Shown: positions 8,959 to 19,151, numbered from the stretch's first letter. The stretch is 64,000 nucleotides of DNA from Lachnospiraceae bacterium (GCA_910575275.1 CAJTEE010000002.1:434001-498000); one strand, 5' to 3'. Notes: a model not told the origin generated them from the sequence alone. Translations and numbers: made by a program.

Positions 8959-9908
8959 ATACTCTCTACATGGTCATCCAGCAGGCAATGTTCTTCACGA
9001 TTCCGCTTCTTCTTGTGGCACTTGGCGGAATGTTTTCCGAACGTTCCGGTATCATAAATATTGCGTTAGAGGGCATCATGATCATGGGTGCATTTACCGG
9101 CATTTTGTTCATCCATCTGACCACCGGGAAATTAAGCGGCCAGCTCCAGCTTATCCTTGCCATCGTCATCTCCGTGTCGACCGGCATTGTGTTTTCCCTG
9201 CTCCATGCCTTTGCCTCCATCAACTTAAAAGCGGATCAGACCATCAGCGGCACAGCTCTTAATATGTTTGCGCCGGCGTTTGCGATCTTTGTCGCGAGAC
9301 GGATCACGGGTACGCAGCAGATTCAGTTTACGAATACGTTCCGCATCGCGTCGGTGCCAGTGCTTGGCGATATTCCGGTGATCGGGAACATGTTCTTTCA
9401 AAACACGTATATTACGACATACTTAGGCTTTATCATTCTGATTGTTTCGATTGTCGTGCTGTTCTATACGCGCTTCGGCCTGCGCCTGCGCTCCTGCGGC
9501 GAGCACCCGCAGGCGGCGGATTCGGTCGGAATCAACGTCTATCATATGCAGTATGCCGGCGTCATAATTTCAGGCGCTTTGGCAGGGCTTGGCGGCCTGG
9601 TCTTCGTCGTGCCGACCTCGACAAATTTTAATGCGAGCGTGGCCGGTTATGGTTTCCTGGCGCTGGCCGTGTTGATCTTTGGACAGTGGCATCCGGTGAA
9701 GATCTTCGGTGCCTCCGTATTTTTCGGCCTGATGAAGACCATCGCGGCCACCTACTCGGCGATCCCGGTTTTGAGTACCAGCGGCATTCCGAGCTATGTT
9801 TACAAGATGGTTCCGTATCTTGCGACGCTGGCTGTGCTTATGTTTACCTCGAAAAATTCCCAAGCCCCGAAGGCCGAGGGTATCCCCTACGACAAGGGCG
9901 CAAGGTGA
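8955..9908 (+). CDS. Nucleoside ABC transporter permease 2
   Basis: A 317-residue membrane protein, YufQ/NupQ-like, with the conserved SERSGIINIALEGIMIMGAF segment near the N-terminus and LRSCGEHPQAADSVGINV in a cytosolic loop, as expected for the smaller permease of BMP-type transporters. It pairs with the preceding permease to form the membrane channel. About 190 nt separate it from deoC; that spacer has an imperfect inverted repeat (GGCAGACGA at about 9996 against TCGTCTGCC at about 10046) and no obvious gene. Confidence 0.9.
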   Translation: MNTLYMVIQQAMFFTIPLLLVALGGMFSERSGIINIALEGIMIMGAFTGILFIHLTTGKLSGQLQLILAIVISVSTGIVFSLLHAFASINLKADQTISGTALNMFAPAFAIFVARRITGTQQIQFTNTFRIASVPVLGDIPVIGNMFFQNTYITTYLGFIILIVSIVVLFYTRFGLRLRSCGEHPQAADSVGINVYHMQYAGVIISGALAGLGGLVFVVPTSTNFNASVAGYGFLALAVLIFGQWHPVKIFGASVFFGLMKTIAATYSAIPVLSTSGIPSYVYKMVPYLATLAVLMFTSKNSQAPKAEGIPYDKGAR

Positions 9909-10100
9909 TATTTGAAATTTGGCGGATGCTGAATTTACCGGAATTTTCGCAAGATAGTACTGGCCTTGGCAGAGGTTTTGGCCGTACAGCAGCGGGCAGG
10001 CAGACGAATCGCCCTGGCAGGCTGATACTCTGCGGCAGCCGGATCGTCTGCCTGGCAGCATGTTAACAGCGGTATCATATTTCAGAAAGGATACATTTTT

Positions 10101-10745
10101 ATGATTTCTTCCAGTTATTTCGATCACACCATTCTAAAACCGGACGCCACAGAAGCCATGGTTGCCAAGGTTTGTACTGAGGCGCTTCAGTATGGGTTTG
10201 CGTCGGTCTGTGTAAACCAGTATTATACGCGTTTCGTTGCCGAAAAGCTTGCGGGCTCCTCCGTCAAGGTCTGTACTGTGGTCGGCTTCCCGCTCGGCAT
10301 GACAACGACGGCCGTCAAGGTGATGGAGACGAAAGCGGCCATCACGGACGGTGCACAGGAGATCGACATGGTGATCAACGTCGGTGCGTTAAAAGACCAA
10401 AAATTTGATTATGTGAAAGAGGAGATTCGTTCCCTCAAGGAGACCTGTGGATCGGATATTGTTTTAAAGGTGATTTTGGAGACCTGTCTCTTAACAAAGG
10501 AGGAGATTGCCAAAGCCTGTGAGCTTTCAAAGGCGGCGGGAGCCGATTTTGTGAAGACTTCCACCGGTTTTTCAAGCGGCGGTGCGAAAGTGGAGGATGT
10601 GGCTTTGATGCGAAAGACCGTAGGGCAGGAGATGGGTGTCAAGGCGTCCGGAGGCATCCACACGGCCGAAGATGCGAAAGCCATGCTTGACGCCGGCGCG
10701 AGCCGCCTGGGGACGAGCGCGACGCTGGCGATTATCAGCCAGTAA
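10101..10745 (+). CDS. deoC: Deoxyribose-phosphate aldolase
   Basis: A 214-residue class I aldolase splitting deoxyribose 5-phosphate to acetaldehyde and glyceraldehyde 3-phosphate. The N-terminus [12 protein letters not shown], the substrate-binding [10 protein letters not shown], the Schiff-base lysine in [11 protein letters not shown], the catalytic lysine in GVKASGGI and the phosphate-binding C-terminus are all present. Length is normal. AGAAAGGA precedes the start. Its place behind a nucleoside importer means that imported deoxynucleosides can feed glycolysis after phosphorolysis, although no phosphorylase or deoB is present in the window. Confidence 0.95.
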   Translation: MISSSYFDHTILKPDATEAMVAKVCTEALQYGFASVCVNQYYTRFVAEKLAGSSVKVCTVVGFPLGMTTTAVKVMETKAAITDGAQEIDMVINVGALKDQKFDYVKEEIRSLKETCGSDIVLKVILETCLLTKEEIAKACELSKAAGADFVKTSTGFSSGGAKVEDVALMRKTVGQEMGVKASGGIHTAEDAKAMLDAGASRLGTSATLAIISQ

Positions 10746-10810
10746 CGGCGGCCTGGAGACGTGATTAAACAATGAATGATCCCGCACCTGATATACCAGA
10801 TATTCTGCCA

Positions 10811-10847
10811 GAACGTGTCTGAAAGAATGAATTTTCAGACGCGCTCT
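10811..10847. repeat. Minimal copy of dispersed repeat R1 (hairpin)
   Basis: CGTGTCTGAAA and TTTCAGACGCGCTCT form a short hairpin. The same termini bound the 162-bp copy at 33229-33390, and a right-end fragment is at 61508-61536. The copy sits inside a wider inverted repeat, ATCCCGCA (about 10780) and TGCGGGAT (10853-10860). Confidence 0.55.
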
Positions 10848-10901
10848 AGGAATGCGGGATAAAAAATAGCAGGATAAGAAGTAAAAGGAGAGTATAAGAG
10901 C

Positions 10902-11872
10902 ATGAAACTGAAAGGCTGTGTCGCAATGTTTACGGTTGTCGCAATGCTGGTGGCTTCCTGCACTCCGGCCTATGCGGATCAATAGGTAGAAAAGAACGGA
11001 GAATGGTACTGCCAGGATGACAACGGGCAGCCGCTGCGCAATACCGTATCCTATGTCGGATACTATGTGGATTTCCGCGGAAATTTTGTCTCGTTAAGAA
11101 ATACGGAGGGAATCGACCGGGATCGGGAAATAAGCAGTAATTTCTACTTTAAATATCTGGAAACAGGCGATCCCAAATATTTAAACGGCAGCGAATACAT
11201 TTCTTCAAAGCCGTGTCCAACCGACCCGCAGGCGGAAGGATATCACAGAGCTGAAAAATTGTATGAAAACTATTATGGTTGTGCAAACGGAATTTGGGGA
11301 CCCACGAACAGAAGTACATGGACAAACGGATGGATGAATTTTGGCCCCAACAATAGCAATAGGGTCTACAAAGTTCCATTCCCCTATCCGGATCCCACAA
11401 CGACCTACTCGCTGATTTCCAAGCGGGACGTCTACCGGATTTACAAGAAATTTCTGGATGCGGCAACGGCCGGGACGGAGAACATGCCTGAAAGGGAGCT
11501 GGCCCTGCACATGCTGGACTTTGTAAAAAAGCAGCTTACCTACAGCTACAGTGAGGAGAAATCGAATCTGGCGGGCGGGCATACGAATACAGATATGGTT
11601 TTGACGCTTCTTGCCAGCTCTGGCGTATATGCCAATTACAGCTATATGTATCAAATTTTATGCAAAACGGTCGGGCTGGAATGCGAAATTGAGGAGACAC
11701 CTCCGTAAGGGGGGATCGTCATGGCTGGAACCTGGTACGGGTAGACGGGACCTGGTATCATGTGGACGCAACCTGGGCCGACACGGACCGGAGGTATGAC
11801 GGGTTAATGGAAGAATGCCCGCACATGGGGAGCAGTTGTCAGATGGTTCTGTATCCGAATCGGTTTCAGTAA
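10902..11872 (+). pseudogene. Broken secreted transglutaminase-like protein
   Basis: ATG 10902 opens a good signal peptide (MKLKGCVAMFTVVAMLVAS ... PAYADQ), but an in-frame TAG at 10983-10985 stops it right after the cleavage region. The same frame continues (VEKNGEWYCQDDNGQPL ...) to a TAA at 11706-11708. A one-base shift then gives GDTSVRGDRHGWNLVRVDGTWYHVDATWADTD, the His/Asp half of a transglutaminase-like domain, ending at 11872. The segment where a catalytic Cys is expected reads GVYANYSYMYQ, so the nucleophile also appears lost. One nonsense change and one frameshift make it a clear pseudogene. It lies between deoC and udk. Confidence 0.8.
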
Positions 11873-11959
11873 AGCGAGGCCGGTTATGCGGTCGGACTTA
11901 TATGATGCAGCCCTGGTTTTGGGCCAACAAGGAAAGATTATGGAAAAGGGGGGACTTTC

Positions 11960-12580
11960 ATGGCGGAATGTATCTTAATTGGCATCGCGGGCGGCACGGG
12001 AAGCGGGAAAACGACGCTGGCGGACCGTCTCGTACAGAGCTTTGGTGCGGACGAGGTCAGCATTCTCCGGCATGACAACTATTACAGGCGTCATAACGAG
12101 CTTTCCTATGAGGAGCGCTGCAAATTAAACTACGACCATCCAAACGCCTTTGATACAGAGCTTTTATGCGAACATATTCAAAAGCTCAAGCGTGGCGAGT
12201 CCGTCGCCATGCCGCTCTACGATTACGCAGCGCACAACCGTTCCGATCAGACCGTCGTGGTGCATCCGGCCCCCGTGCTCGTCCTGGAAGGGATTTTGAT
12301 CTTTGCGGAGCAGAGGCTCTGCGAGCTGATGGACATCCGCATTTTTGTGGATACCGACGCTGACGTGCGGATTTTGAGACGCATTGCCCGGGATGTAAGG
12401 GAGCGGGGCCGCTCGCTTGAGAGCGTTATCACCCAATATCTGACGACGGTCAAGCCCATGCACGACCAGTTTGTCGAGCCGAGCAAACGGCGGGCGGACA
12501 TTATCATCCCGGAGGGCGGAAAAAATCCGGTCGCGTTAGAAATGCTGATCGAACGAGTACGAAAACATTTGAACGAATAA
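11960..12580 (+). CDS. udk: Uridine/cytidine kinase
   Basis: A 206-residue P-loop kinase that phosphorylates uridine or cytidine to the monophosphate. Walker A GIAGGTGSGKTTL is at the N-terminus. The segments RHDNYYRRHNELSYEER, NYDHPNAFDTELL, MPLYDYAAHNR and the lid IARDVRERGRSLESVI are typical. A purine-rich AGGGGGG precedes ATG 11960. With the transporter and deoC it supports the nucleoside-salvage reading of this block. A strong promoter for rplU starts immediately after its stop. Confidence 0.93.
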   Translation: MAECILIGIAGGTGSGKTTLADRLVQSFGADEVSILRHDNYYRRHNELSYEERCKLNYDHPNAFDTELLCEHIQKLKRGESVAMPLYDYAAHNRSDQTVVVHPAPVLVLEGILIFAEQRLCELMDIRIFVDTDADVRILRRIARDVRERGRSLESVITQYLTTVKPMHDQFVEPSKRRADIIIPEGGKNPVALEMLIERVRKHLNE

Positions 12581-12590
12581 GAAAAAGTAG

Positions 12591-12619
12591 TTGACATGCC
12601 GCGTCCTGGATGTTATATT
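12591..12619 (+). promoter_or_regulatory. rplU operon promoter
   Basis: TTGACA, 17-bp spacer, TATATT. A near-consensus promoter just after the udk stop; the transcript would carry an approximately 95-nt leader before rplU. Confidence 0.75.
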
Positions 12620-12624
12620 TATCT

Positions 12625-12717
12625 AGTATGCCGCACAGCGAGGTTTACAAGACTTTTTGTAGAGTGCTCTCTCAAAAGACACCGAAGCTGGCGAGTAATG
12701 ATAATAGGAGGTGCAAT
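12625..12717 (+). ncRNA. Putative ribosomal protein L21 leader
   Basis: The leader between the promoter and rplU contains CCGCACAGCGAGG and a following hairpin region, in the position where Firmicutes carry the L21 autoregulatory leader. Assignment rests on position and the CCGCACAG motif; a covariance-model scan was not possible. Confidence 0.5.
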
Positions 12718-13026
12718 ATGTACGCGATTATTGCAACTGGCGGTAAGCAGTACAAGGTTGCCGAGGGCGACAGCATCAGAATCGAAAAACTCGATGCAGA
12801 GGTTGGTTCTGCCGTTACGTTCGATCAGGTACTGGCAGTAAACAACGGTGAGCTTACCATCGGATGCCCGACCGTAGGCGGCGCCACCGTTTCCGCAACT
12901 GTGGAAAAGGTCGGTAAGGGCAAAAAAGTTATCGTTTACAAGTATAAGCGCAAGACCGGCTATCACAAGAAAAACGGTCACAGACAGCTTTATACGCAGG
13001 TCAAGATCGACAAGATTAACGCTTAA
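12718..13026 (+). CDS. rplU: 50S ribosomal protein L21
   Basis: 102 residues from ATG 12718, preceded by [24 protein letters not shown] is the canonical L21 N-terminus, and [21 protein letters not shown] the canonical 23S rRNA-binding C-terminus. An upstream in-frame extension to 12610 crosses the leader and is not used. First gene of the rplU-prp-rpmA group. Confidence 0.97.
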   Translation: MYAIIATGGKQYKVAEGDSIRIEKLDAEVGSAVTFDQVLAVNNGELTIGCPTVGGATVSATVEKVGKGKKVIVYKYKRKTGYHKKNGHRQLYTQVKIDKINA

Positions 13027-13036
13027 TCAGGAAAAT

Positions 13037-13366
13037 ATGATTCAGGTAATCATCTTGCGTGACAGGGAACGGTCCATAAGGGGAATCGAGCTCCATGGAC
13101 ATGCTGGCTATGCAGAGTACGGACAGGATGTGATTTGTGCTGCTGTCTCCGCACTGGCGATCAACATGGCCAATTCTGTTGAACGGCTCACAGACGATCC
13201 CTTCAAGGGAAGCGTGGGAGAGGAAGACGGAAGCTTTTCTTTTTCCTTTACCGATACCGTAAGCCCCGAGTCACAGCTCCTCATGAGCTCCCTGATCCTC
13301 GGACTCGAGACGATCCGGGATACCTACGGAGCAGAATATATTCATTTTCGATTCAGGGAGGTGTAA
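13037..13366 (+). CDS. prp: Ribosomal-processing cysteine protease Prp (YsxB)
   Basis: A 109-residue member of the YsxB/Prp family, with the catalytic His in [16 protein letters not shown] and the catalytic Cys in [14 protein letters not shown]. Prp removes the N-terminal extension of L27 before the protein enters the ribosome. The L27 gene immediately downstream has exactly such an extension, so enzyme and substrate are encoded together. Spacing to rplU is 10 nt and to rpmA 5 nt. Confidence 0.95.
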   Translation: MIQVIILRDRERSIRGIELHGHAGYAEYGQDVICAAVSALAINMANSVERLTDDPFKGSVGEEDGSFSFSFTDTVSPESQLLMSSLILGLETIRDTYGAEYIHFRFREV

Positions 13367-13371
13367 CCGAT

Positions 13372-13662
13372 ATGTTTAAGATGAACCTTCAGTTGTTTGC
13401 ACACAAGAAGGGCGTCGGCTCTACCAAAAACGGCAGAGATTCCGAGTCTAAACGCCTTGGAGCAAAGAGAGCGGATGGTCAGTTCGTGTTAGCCGGAAAC
13501 ATTCTCTACAGACAGCGCGGGACCAAGATCCATCCGGGTCTTAATGTAGGCCGCGGCGGCGACGATACCCTGTTTGCAAAGGTAGACGGCGTTGTGAAGT
13601 TTGAGAGGAAGGGCAGAGACAAAAAGCAGGTTTCTGTATATCCGAGAGCGATCAACGAATAA
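13372..13662 (+). CDS. rpmA: 50S ribosomal protein L27 (precursor form)
   Basis: 96 residues. The start [20 protein letters not shown] carries the Firmicutes N-terminal extension; cleavage by Prp after Phe-9 would leave the mature AHKKG end that reaches the peptidyl-transferase centre. The rest ([28 protein letters not shown]) is canonical. A rho-independent terminator follows. Confidence 0.97.
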   Translation: MFKMNLQLFAHKKGVGSTKNGRDSESKRLGAKRADGQFVLAGNILYRQRGTKIHPGLNVGRGGDDTLFAKVDGVVKFERKGRDKKQVSVYPRAINE

Positions 13663-13669
13663 GAACGGC

Positions 13670-13702
13670 AAAGCTCCATACCTTATGTATGGGGCTTTTT
13701 TG
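13670..13702 (+). terminator. Terminator after rpmA
   Basis: AAGCTCCATAC, a short loop, GTATGGGGCTT, then a run of T. Standard intrinsic terminator ending the rplU-prp-rpmA transcript. Confidence 0.85.
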
Positions 13703-13947
13703 TCTTATAGGAAATTTCGAAGGAATTTCCTATAAGACAAAGGGGGCCCTGCCGGGCCGGGATGCGCAGAGCCTGCCCCAACGAAGTACGGCCTCGCACG
13801 GAATGAAGTCACTACGCACTAAAGAAGATGTGACTGCTGACGCAGCCGCGGGGTCTGACCCAGCAAAGCACGTTTTCATGCGAAGTGAGGTCACTCTGGC
13901 GCGAGTGTGCGCAGGGCGCACACTTTTTTAATCTTATAGGAAATTCG
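13700..13947 (+). repeat. Dispersed repeat R2, copy a
   Basis: An approximately 240-bp non-coding block bounded by TCTTATAGGAAATT palindromes. It is clearly homologous, in inverted orientation, to 33530-33750: both contain the elements ACGAAGTACGGCCTCGCACG, AGCCTGCCCCAACG and CCGGGATGCGCAGAG or close variants. It lies between the rpmA terminator and obgE. Short frames across it are accidental and shared only because the DNA is repeated. Confidence 0.8.
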
Positions 13948-13972
13948 AATTCCTCCGAAATTATGTCAATAG

Positions 13973-15271
<1,299 letters not shown>

Positions 15272-15308
15272 AAATTGCCTGACAAATGCACGCAGAATGG
15301 AGGAAATG

Positions 15309-15602
15309 ATGACAAGCAAACAGAGAGCATACCTGAAAGGGCTTGCCATGACCATGGATCCGATCTTGCAGATCGGAAAGTCCAGTCTGACGCCGGAAAT
15401 CACACAGGCAGTAGCCGAGGCGTTGGCTGCACGGGAGCTTATCAAGATTCACGTGTTAAAAAACTGTATGGAGGATGGGAAGGAGCTGGCCGCAACCCTT
15501 GCAGAGCGCACACGCTCACAGGTCGTCCAGGTAATTGGCCGGATGATTGTCCTGTATCGGCCGGCAAAAGAGGAGAAGGACCGGAAAATCGTTCTTCCCT
15601 GA
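15309..15602 (+). CDS. yhbY: YhbY-type CRM-domain RNA-binding protein
   Basis: 97 residues from ATG 15309 (GGAGG with 5-nt spacing; the adjacent ATG 15306 is the alternative). MTSKQRAYLKGLAMTMDPILQIGKSSLT and ELIKIHVLKNC are typical of the CRM/YhbY fold, a small protein of pre-50S particles. A longer frame from 15192 overlaps obgE and is not favoured. The gene follows obgE by 37 nt and precedes nadD by 48 nt. Confidence 0.93.
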   Translation: MTSKQRAYLKGLAMTMDPILQIGKSSLTPEITQAVAEALAARELIKIHVLKNCMEDGKELAATLAERTRSQVVQVIGRMIVLYRPAKEEKDRKIVLP

Positions 15603-15650
15603 TGGGAAATAAACTCCCGGATTCCGAGAGTACACCGGAAAGGAGATCGC

Positions 15651-16271
15651 ATGAAACGGATCGGCATTATGGGCGGAACCTTCGACCCAGTCCACAACGG
15701 TCATCTGCTGCTTGGAAGGCAGGCGCACCTGGAGTATGGGCTTGAAGAAATCTGGTTCATGCCTTCCCATATCCCGCCGCATAAAAAAAATCAGTTTGTC
15801 ACGGACGGAGAGGACCGTATGCGGATGCTTGCCCTTGCGCTTGAAGAATATCCGTATTGCCTGGTTTCGGACTTTGAGATGAAGCGGGAGGGCAATACGT
15901 ATACGACACAGACATTGGCACTTTTAAAGCAGGCGTATCCAAAGAATCGTTTTTTCTTTATCATAGGGGCCGACTCCCTGTTTCAGATCGAAACCTGGTA
16001 TGAGCCGGCCAAGGTCATGGCGCAGGTCCCGCTCCTCGTTTCCGGACGGGAATATGAGGGAAGCGTCCGCTCATTTGAGGAGCAGATCGCGTATCTAAAG
16101 GCCAAATATGGAGCTGATATTTCTATTCTGCATAATAAAGAGACAGATATTGCCTCCAAACAGATCCGCATGCGGGTCGCTGGCGGAGAAGACATTTGTG
16201 GGCTTGTCCCTGAAAAGGTGGCCGCCTATATCAGAGAACGCCACCTGTACAGGAATACGGAATCAATATAG
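15651..16271 (+). CDS. nadD: Nicotinate-nucleotide adenylyltransferase
   Basis: 206 residues. GIMGGTFDPVHNGHLLLG is the nucleotidyltransferase GTFDPVHxGH signature, followed by PSHIPPHK, which binds nicotinate mononucleotide. The ADSL element (IIGADSLFQIETW) and the ISSTxIR-like site (here IASKQIRMRVA) are present. It makes deamido-NAD from nicotinate mononucleotide and ATP. A strong AAAGGAG precedes the start. Confidence 0.95.
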   Translation: MKRIGIMGGTFDPVHNGHLLLGRQAHLEYGLEEIWFMPSHIPPHKKNQFVTDGEDRMRMLALALEEYPYCLVSDFEMKREGNTYTTQTLALLKQAYPKNRFFFIIGADSLFQIETWYEPAKVMAQVPLLVSGREYEGSVRSFEEQIAYLKAKYGADISILHNKETDIASKQIRMRVAGGEDICGLVPEKVAAYIRERHLYRNTESI

Positions 16272-16292
16272 GCTTAAGGGAGCTGTCATGGC

Positions 16293-16994
16293 ATGGATGA
16301 GAAGATTTTAAAAATCAGAAAACATTTGAAGAAAAAGCTGGATCCATATCGGTATGAACATACGCTTGGCGTCGCGCTTACATGTCAGGCGTTGGCGATG
16401 CGGTACGGATTTGATTTGGAGAAGGCGGAGTTAGCCGGTCTTCTGCATGACTGTGCAAAACGTTTTGATGGCAGAGTCATGCTGGAAAAATGTGAACGGC
16501 ATGGAATCGTGGTGAGTGAAGGAGAAAGACGCGATCCATCCCTGCTTCATGCAAAACTGGGTGCATGGTATGCAAAAGAAAAGTACGGTGTGACGGATGT
16601 AGAGATCCTTTCTGCGATTGCCTGCCACACGACAGGAAAGCCCGGTATGACTCTTTTGGATAAGATATTGTATGTAGCTGATTATATTGAACCGCGCAGA
16701 AACAAAGCAGACAATCTCACTGAAATGAGGCGGCTGGCCTTTCTGGACCTGGATCTGGCCTGCTTAAAAATCATGGAGCACATTCTTTCGTATCTGGAAA
16801 GCCGTGACTGCTCGATTGATGCAATGACTGTAGCTGCATGTGTCGATATGCGGCGGATCGTAAAGGAGGGAGCCGACTGCCGGCTCGAAGCAAAAAAGGA
16901 GGAAATGACAGATGAATCAACAGGCAAAAGAAATGGTAAAAATTGCCGCCGCCGCTCTGGAGGAGAAAAAAGGCGAGGATATAAAGGTTATTGA
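16293..16994 (+). CDS. yqeK: YqeK-type HD hydrolase (diadenosine tetraphosphatase)
   Basis: 233 residues. HD-domain ligands are visible in YEHTLGVALTC, LAGLLHDCAKRF, ACHTTGKPGMT and KILYVADYIEP. YqeK proteins hydrolyse Ap4A symmetrically to ADP. The C-terminus is longer than usual and basic (GKRNGKNCRRRSGGEKRRGYKGY), because the frame reads through the ribosome site and first 83 nt of rsfS. The extra tail may be an accident of the overlap. No lytR-type gene lies between yqeK and rsfS, unlike in many Firmicutes. Confidence 0.9.
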   Translation: MDEKILKIRKHLKKKLDPYRYEHTLGVALTCQALAMRYGFDLEKAELAGLLHDCAKRFDGRVMLEKCERHGIVVSEGERRDPSLLHAKLGAWYAKEKYGVTDVEILSAIACHTTGKPGMTLLDKILYVADYIEPRRNKADNLTEMRRLAFLDLDLACLKIMEHILSYLESRDCSIDAMTVAACVDMRRIVKEGADCRLEAKKEEMTDESTGKRNGKNCRRRSGGEKRRGYKGY

Positions 16995-17268
16995 TATTGA
17001 GGGCGTGACCGTCATCGCCGATTATTTTGTGCTGGCAAGCGCCTCCAATGCCAATCAGACACAGGCGCTCGTGGACAATGTGGAAGAAAAGCTTTTTGCT
17101 GCTGGCTACGAATGCCGTCAGAAAGAGGGAAACGCAAGCTCTACCTGGGTTCTTCTGGACTATGGTGATGTGATTGTCCATGTATTTTCCAAAGAGGATC
17201 GGCTGTTTTATGATTTGGAACGGATCTGGAGAGACGGAAAAATTGTGGAATCCGTGGATACACTGTAG
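16912..17268 (+). CDS. rsfS: Ribosomal silencing factor RsfS
   Basis: 118 residues of the RsfS/Iojap family: VIDIEGVTVIADYFVLASASNANQTQALVDNV, then SSTWVLLDYGDVIVHVFSKEDRLFYDLERIW. The protein binds uL14 and blocks joining of the subunits when nutrients are scarce. GGAGG precedes ATG 16912. Last gene of the obgE group, ended by the terminator at 17358-17400. Confidence 0.95.
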   Translation: MNQQAKEMVKIAAAALEEKKGEDIKVIDIEGVTVIADYFVLASASNANQTQALVDNVEEKLFAAGYECRQKEGNASSTWVLLDYGDVIVHVFSKEDRLFYDLERIWRDGKIVESVDTL

Positions 17269-17357
17269 GGCACGTGTGCGCCAGTACAGAATCGAATCAT
17301 GCGCCTGCGATCGCCATAGAGGCAAAGGCGTTCCATGCTTGTCAAAAAGATTTACGG

Positions 17358-17400
17358 ACCGGTGCGGCAAATGGCTGAGAAGCTGCCGCACTGGTTTTTT
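17358..17400 (+). terminator. Terminator after rsfS
   Basis: ACCGGTGCGGCA, a 14-nt loop, TGCCGCACTGGT and then a T run. It closes the obgE-yhbY-nadD-yqeK-rsfS transcript. Confidence 0.8.
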
Positions 17401-17526
17401 GACGGTTTATTCCTAATAATCCGGTGCTTTTTTGATATCTGTTTCGTCAATTTGGTGATATCCTACTAAAAGAAACTGAGATGTTTTCGTCGAATTCACA
17501 TATAAAGGCAAGGAGAAATATGTCCT

Positions 17527-18687
17527 ATGATTCATTTACTTTTAGCTATAATCTATCTGTCCTTCATCAGTCTGGGACTGCCGGATTCCCTTCTTGGAGC
17601 AGCCTGGCCGTCTGTTTATCGGGACTTTTGTGTTCCGATCTCATATGCGGGGATCATATCCATGATCATTGCAGCGGGAACCGTTATTTCCAGTCTGCAG
17701 AGTGATCGACTCACGAAAAAATTCGGAACAGGGCTTGTCACGACGGCCAGCGTAGCGATGACGGCAGTCGCACTGCTTGGTTTTTCTGCCAGCCATTCTT
17801 TTTGGCAGCTCTGCCTGTGGGCTGTCCCATATGGTCTTGGCGCGGGCAGCGTCGATGCCTCCCTGAATAACTATGTAGCACTGCATTTTGCTAGTCGTCA
17901 TATGAGCTGGCTACACTGTATGTGGGGGATCGGAGCGTCTGTTGGGCCGTATATTATGGGGCGGACGCTTAGTGGGGGATATGGCTGGAATACCGGCTAC
18001 TGTCTGATCGCAGTGCTGCAGCTTGTGTTGACGGGAATTCTGCTCGCCGGCCTTCCACTTTGGAAAAAAGCTACAACACCAAGCCCTCGTGAAGCAGGAA
18101 CAGAGGAAAAAAAGGCTCTTACTCTGGGAGATATTTTAAAGCTTCCCGGAGCAAAAGAGGTCATGGCAGCATTTTTCTGTTACAGTGCTATTGAACAGAC
18201 GACAGGCCTATGGGCCAGCAGTTATTTGACTCTGGAAAAAGGGATCTCTGCAGAAGCGGCAGCCGGATGTGCCAGCCTATTTTTTATCGGAATTACCGTT
18301 GGACGAGCACTTGGCGGCTTTCTGACAATGCGGTTTGATGATACACAGATGATTCGCCTGGGGCAGGGGATTATTGCCTTTGGCGTTATGATTCTTCTGA
18401 TTCCGTCAGGAGAGCTTTTATCCCGGATCGGATTGATCCTTATTGGTCTTGGATGTGCCCCGATCTATCCCTGTATAATTCATTCCACGCCAAGCCATTT
18501 TGGAGCAGACCGTTCGCAGGCGGTTATCGGCGTTCAGATGGCCAGCGCCTATGTCGGAACCAGCCTGATGCCCCCTTTGTTTGGTATCCTTGCAAGTGCA
18601 TTCGGTATGGAGTTGTTTCCTGTGTATTTGTCTGTTGTACTTATTTTGATGATTTTCATGCATGAGCGCTTATTAAAAAAGGCTTAA
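17527..18687 (+). CDS. MFS transporter
   Basis: 386 residues with about twelve hydrophobic segments and the two-fold layout of the major facilitator superfamily. There is a central charged loop near residues 180-195 (KKATTPSPREAGTEEKK) and a motif-A-like LQSDRLTKKFG after the second segment. The repertoire (SLGLPDSLLGAAWPSVYRD at the N-terminus) resembles YfkF/FucP-like sugar or drug permeases, but the substrate cannot be told. AAGGAG at 17510-17515 precedes the start. It appears monocistronic. Confidence 0.85.
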   Translation: MIHLLLAIIYLSFISLGLPDSLLGAAWPSVYRDFCVPISYAGIISMIIAAGTVISSLQSDRLTKKFGTGLVTTASVAMTAVALLGFSASHSFWQLCLWAVPYGLGAGSVDASLNNYVALHFASRHMSWLHCMWGIGASVGPYIMGRTLSGGYGWNTGYCLIAVLQLVLTGILLAGLPLWKKATTPSPREAGTEEKKALTLGDILKLPGAKEVMAAFFCYSAIEQTTGLWASSYLTLEKGISAEAAAGCASLFFIGITVGRALGGFLTMRFDDTQMIRLGQGIIAFGVMILLIPSGELLSRIGLILIGLGCAPIYPCIIHSTPSHFGADRSQAVIGVQMASAYVGTSLMPPLFGILASAFGMELFPVYLSVVLILMIFMHERLLKKA

Positions 18688-19052
18688 GTAAGAACCTTAT
18701 AAGGAAATTTATAGGGAAGCAGTGAATCAGTAAATGATTGTCCCTTTTTAACATCTCGGTTGTTTCCTAATAAAAAAGGGATTAAATATACACATAGCAA
18801 CCCGAATCTTAAAATGGGAGAAATAATTTGCTGCTTTTTTATGAGGGAATAGTTTTTCAAAAGCGGTTATTCTCTATTGTCCTTTTCTAAAAAAGGCAGA
18901 CGCATATTTTCAGGAACTTTCAGGGTATCATAAAAGTTTTAATTGACAAAGCAGTGAAGTACGATTGTAACGAAATTTTTTCAGAGGCAGAGGAGCATCA
19001 ATATATACAAAGCTGACATAGATGTCAGTAAAGACAAACGGTGATATATTTG
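18688..19052. other. AT-rich intergenic stretch without a supported gene
   Basis: No open frame with a ribosome site was seen. It contains a perfect palindrome CTGACATAGATGTCAG (19013-19028), a lone TTGACA, and several T/A tracts. It adjoins the lexA fragment and may be debris of the rearrangement that produced it. Confidence 0.5.
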
Positions 19053-19151
19053 TGTTGACGCGCAGAGAGATTGTAAATATTTTGGTTATCAGCACAGTGG
19101 CCGCAGGAAAATATCGAAGATTATCTTCCGATTCCGGCTGAAATGCTTCCT
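19053..19151 (+). pseudogene. Inverted partial copy of lexA
   Basis: The plus strand here reads LTRREIVNILVISTVAA and then NIEDYLPIPAEMLP, matching the linker and cleavage region of the intact lexA, which lies on the minus strand just downstream (LTRREVVNIPVIGTVAAG ... NIEDYLPIPAEMLP). The copy lacks about 18 nt (IPILAQ) and carries a few substitutions. It has no start and is out of context, so it is a dead fragment from an inverted duplication. Confidence 0.85.

Noticed and set aside
13689-13931. 80-residue frame in repeat R2, with a similar peptide at 33519-33803
   Set aside because: The peptides resemble each other only because the DNA is repeated; palindromes and stops at repeat ends, no ribosome site.
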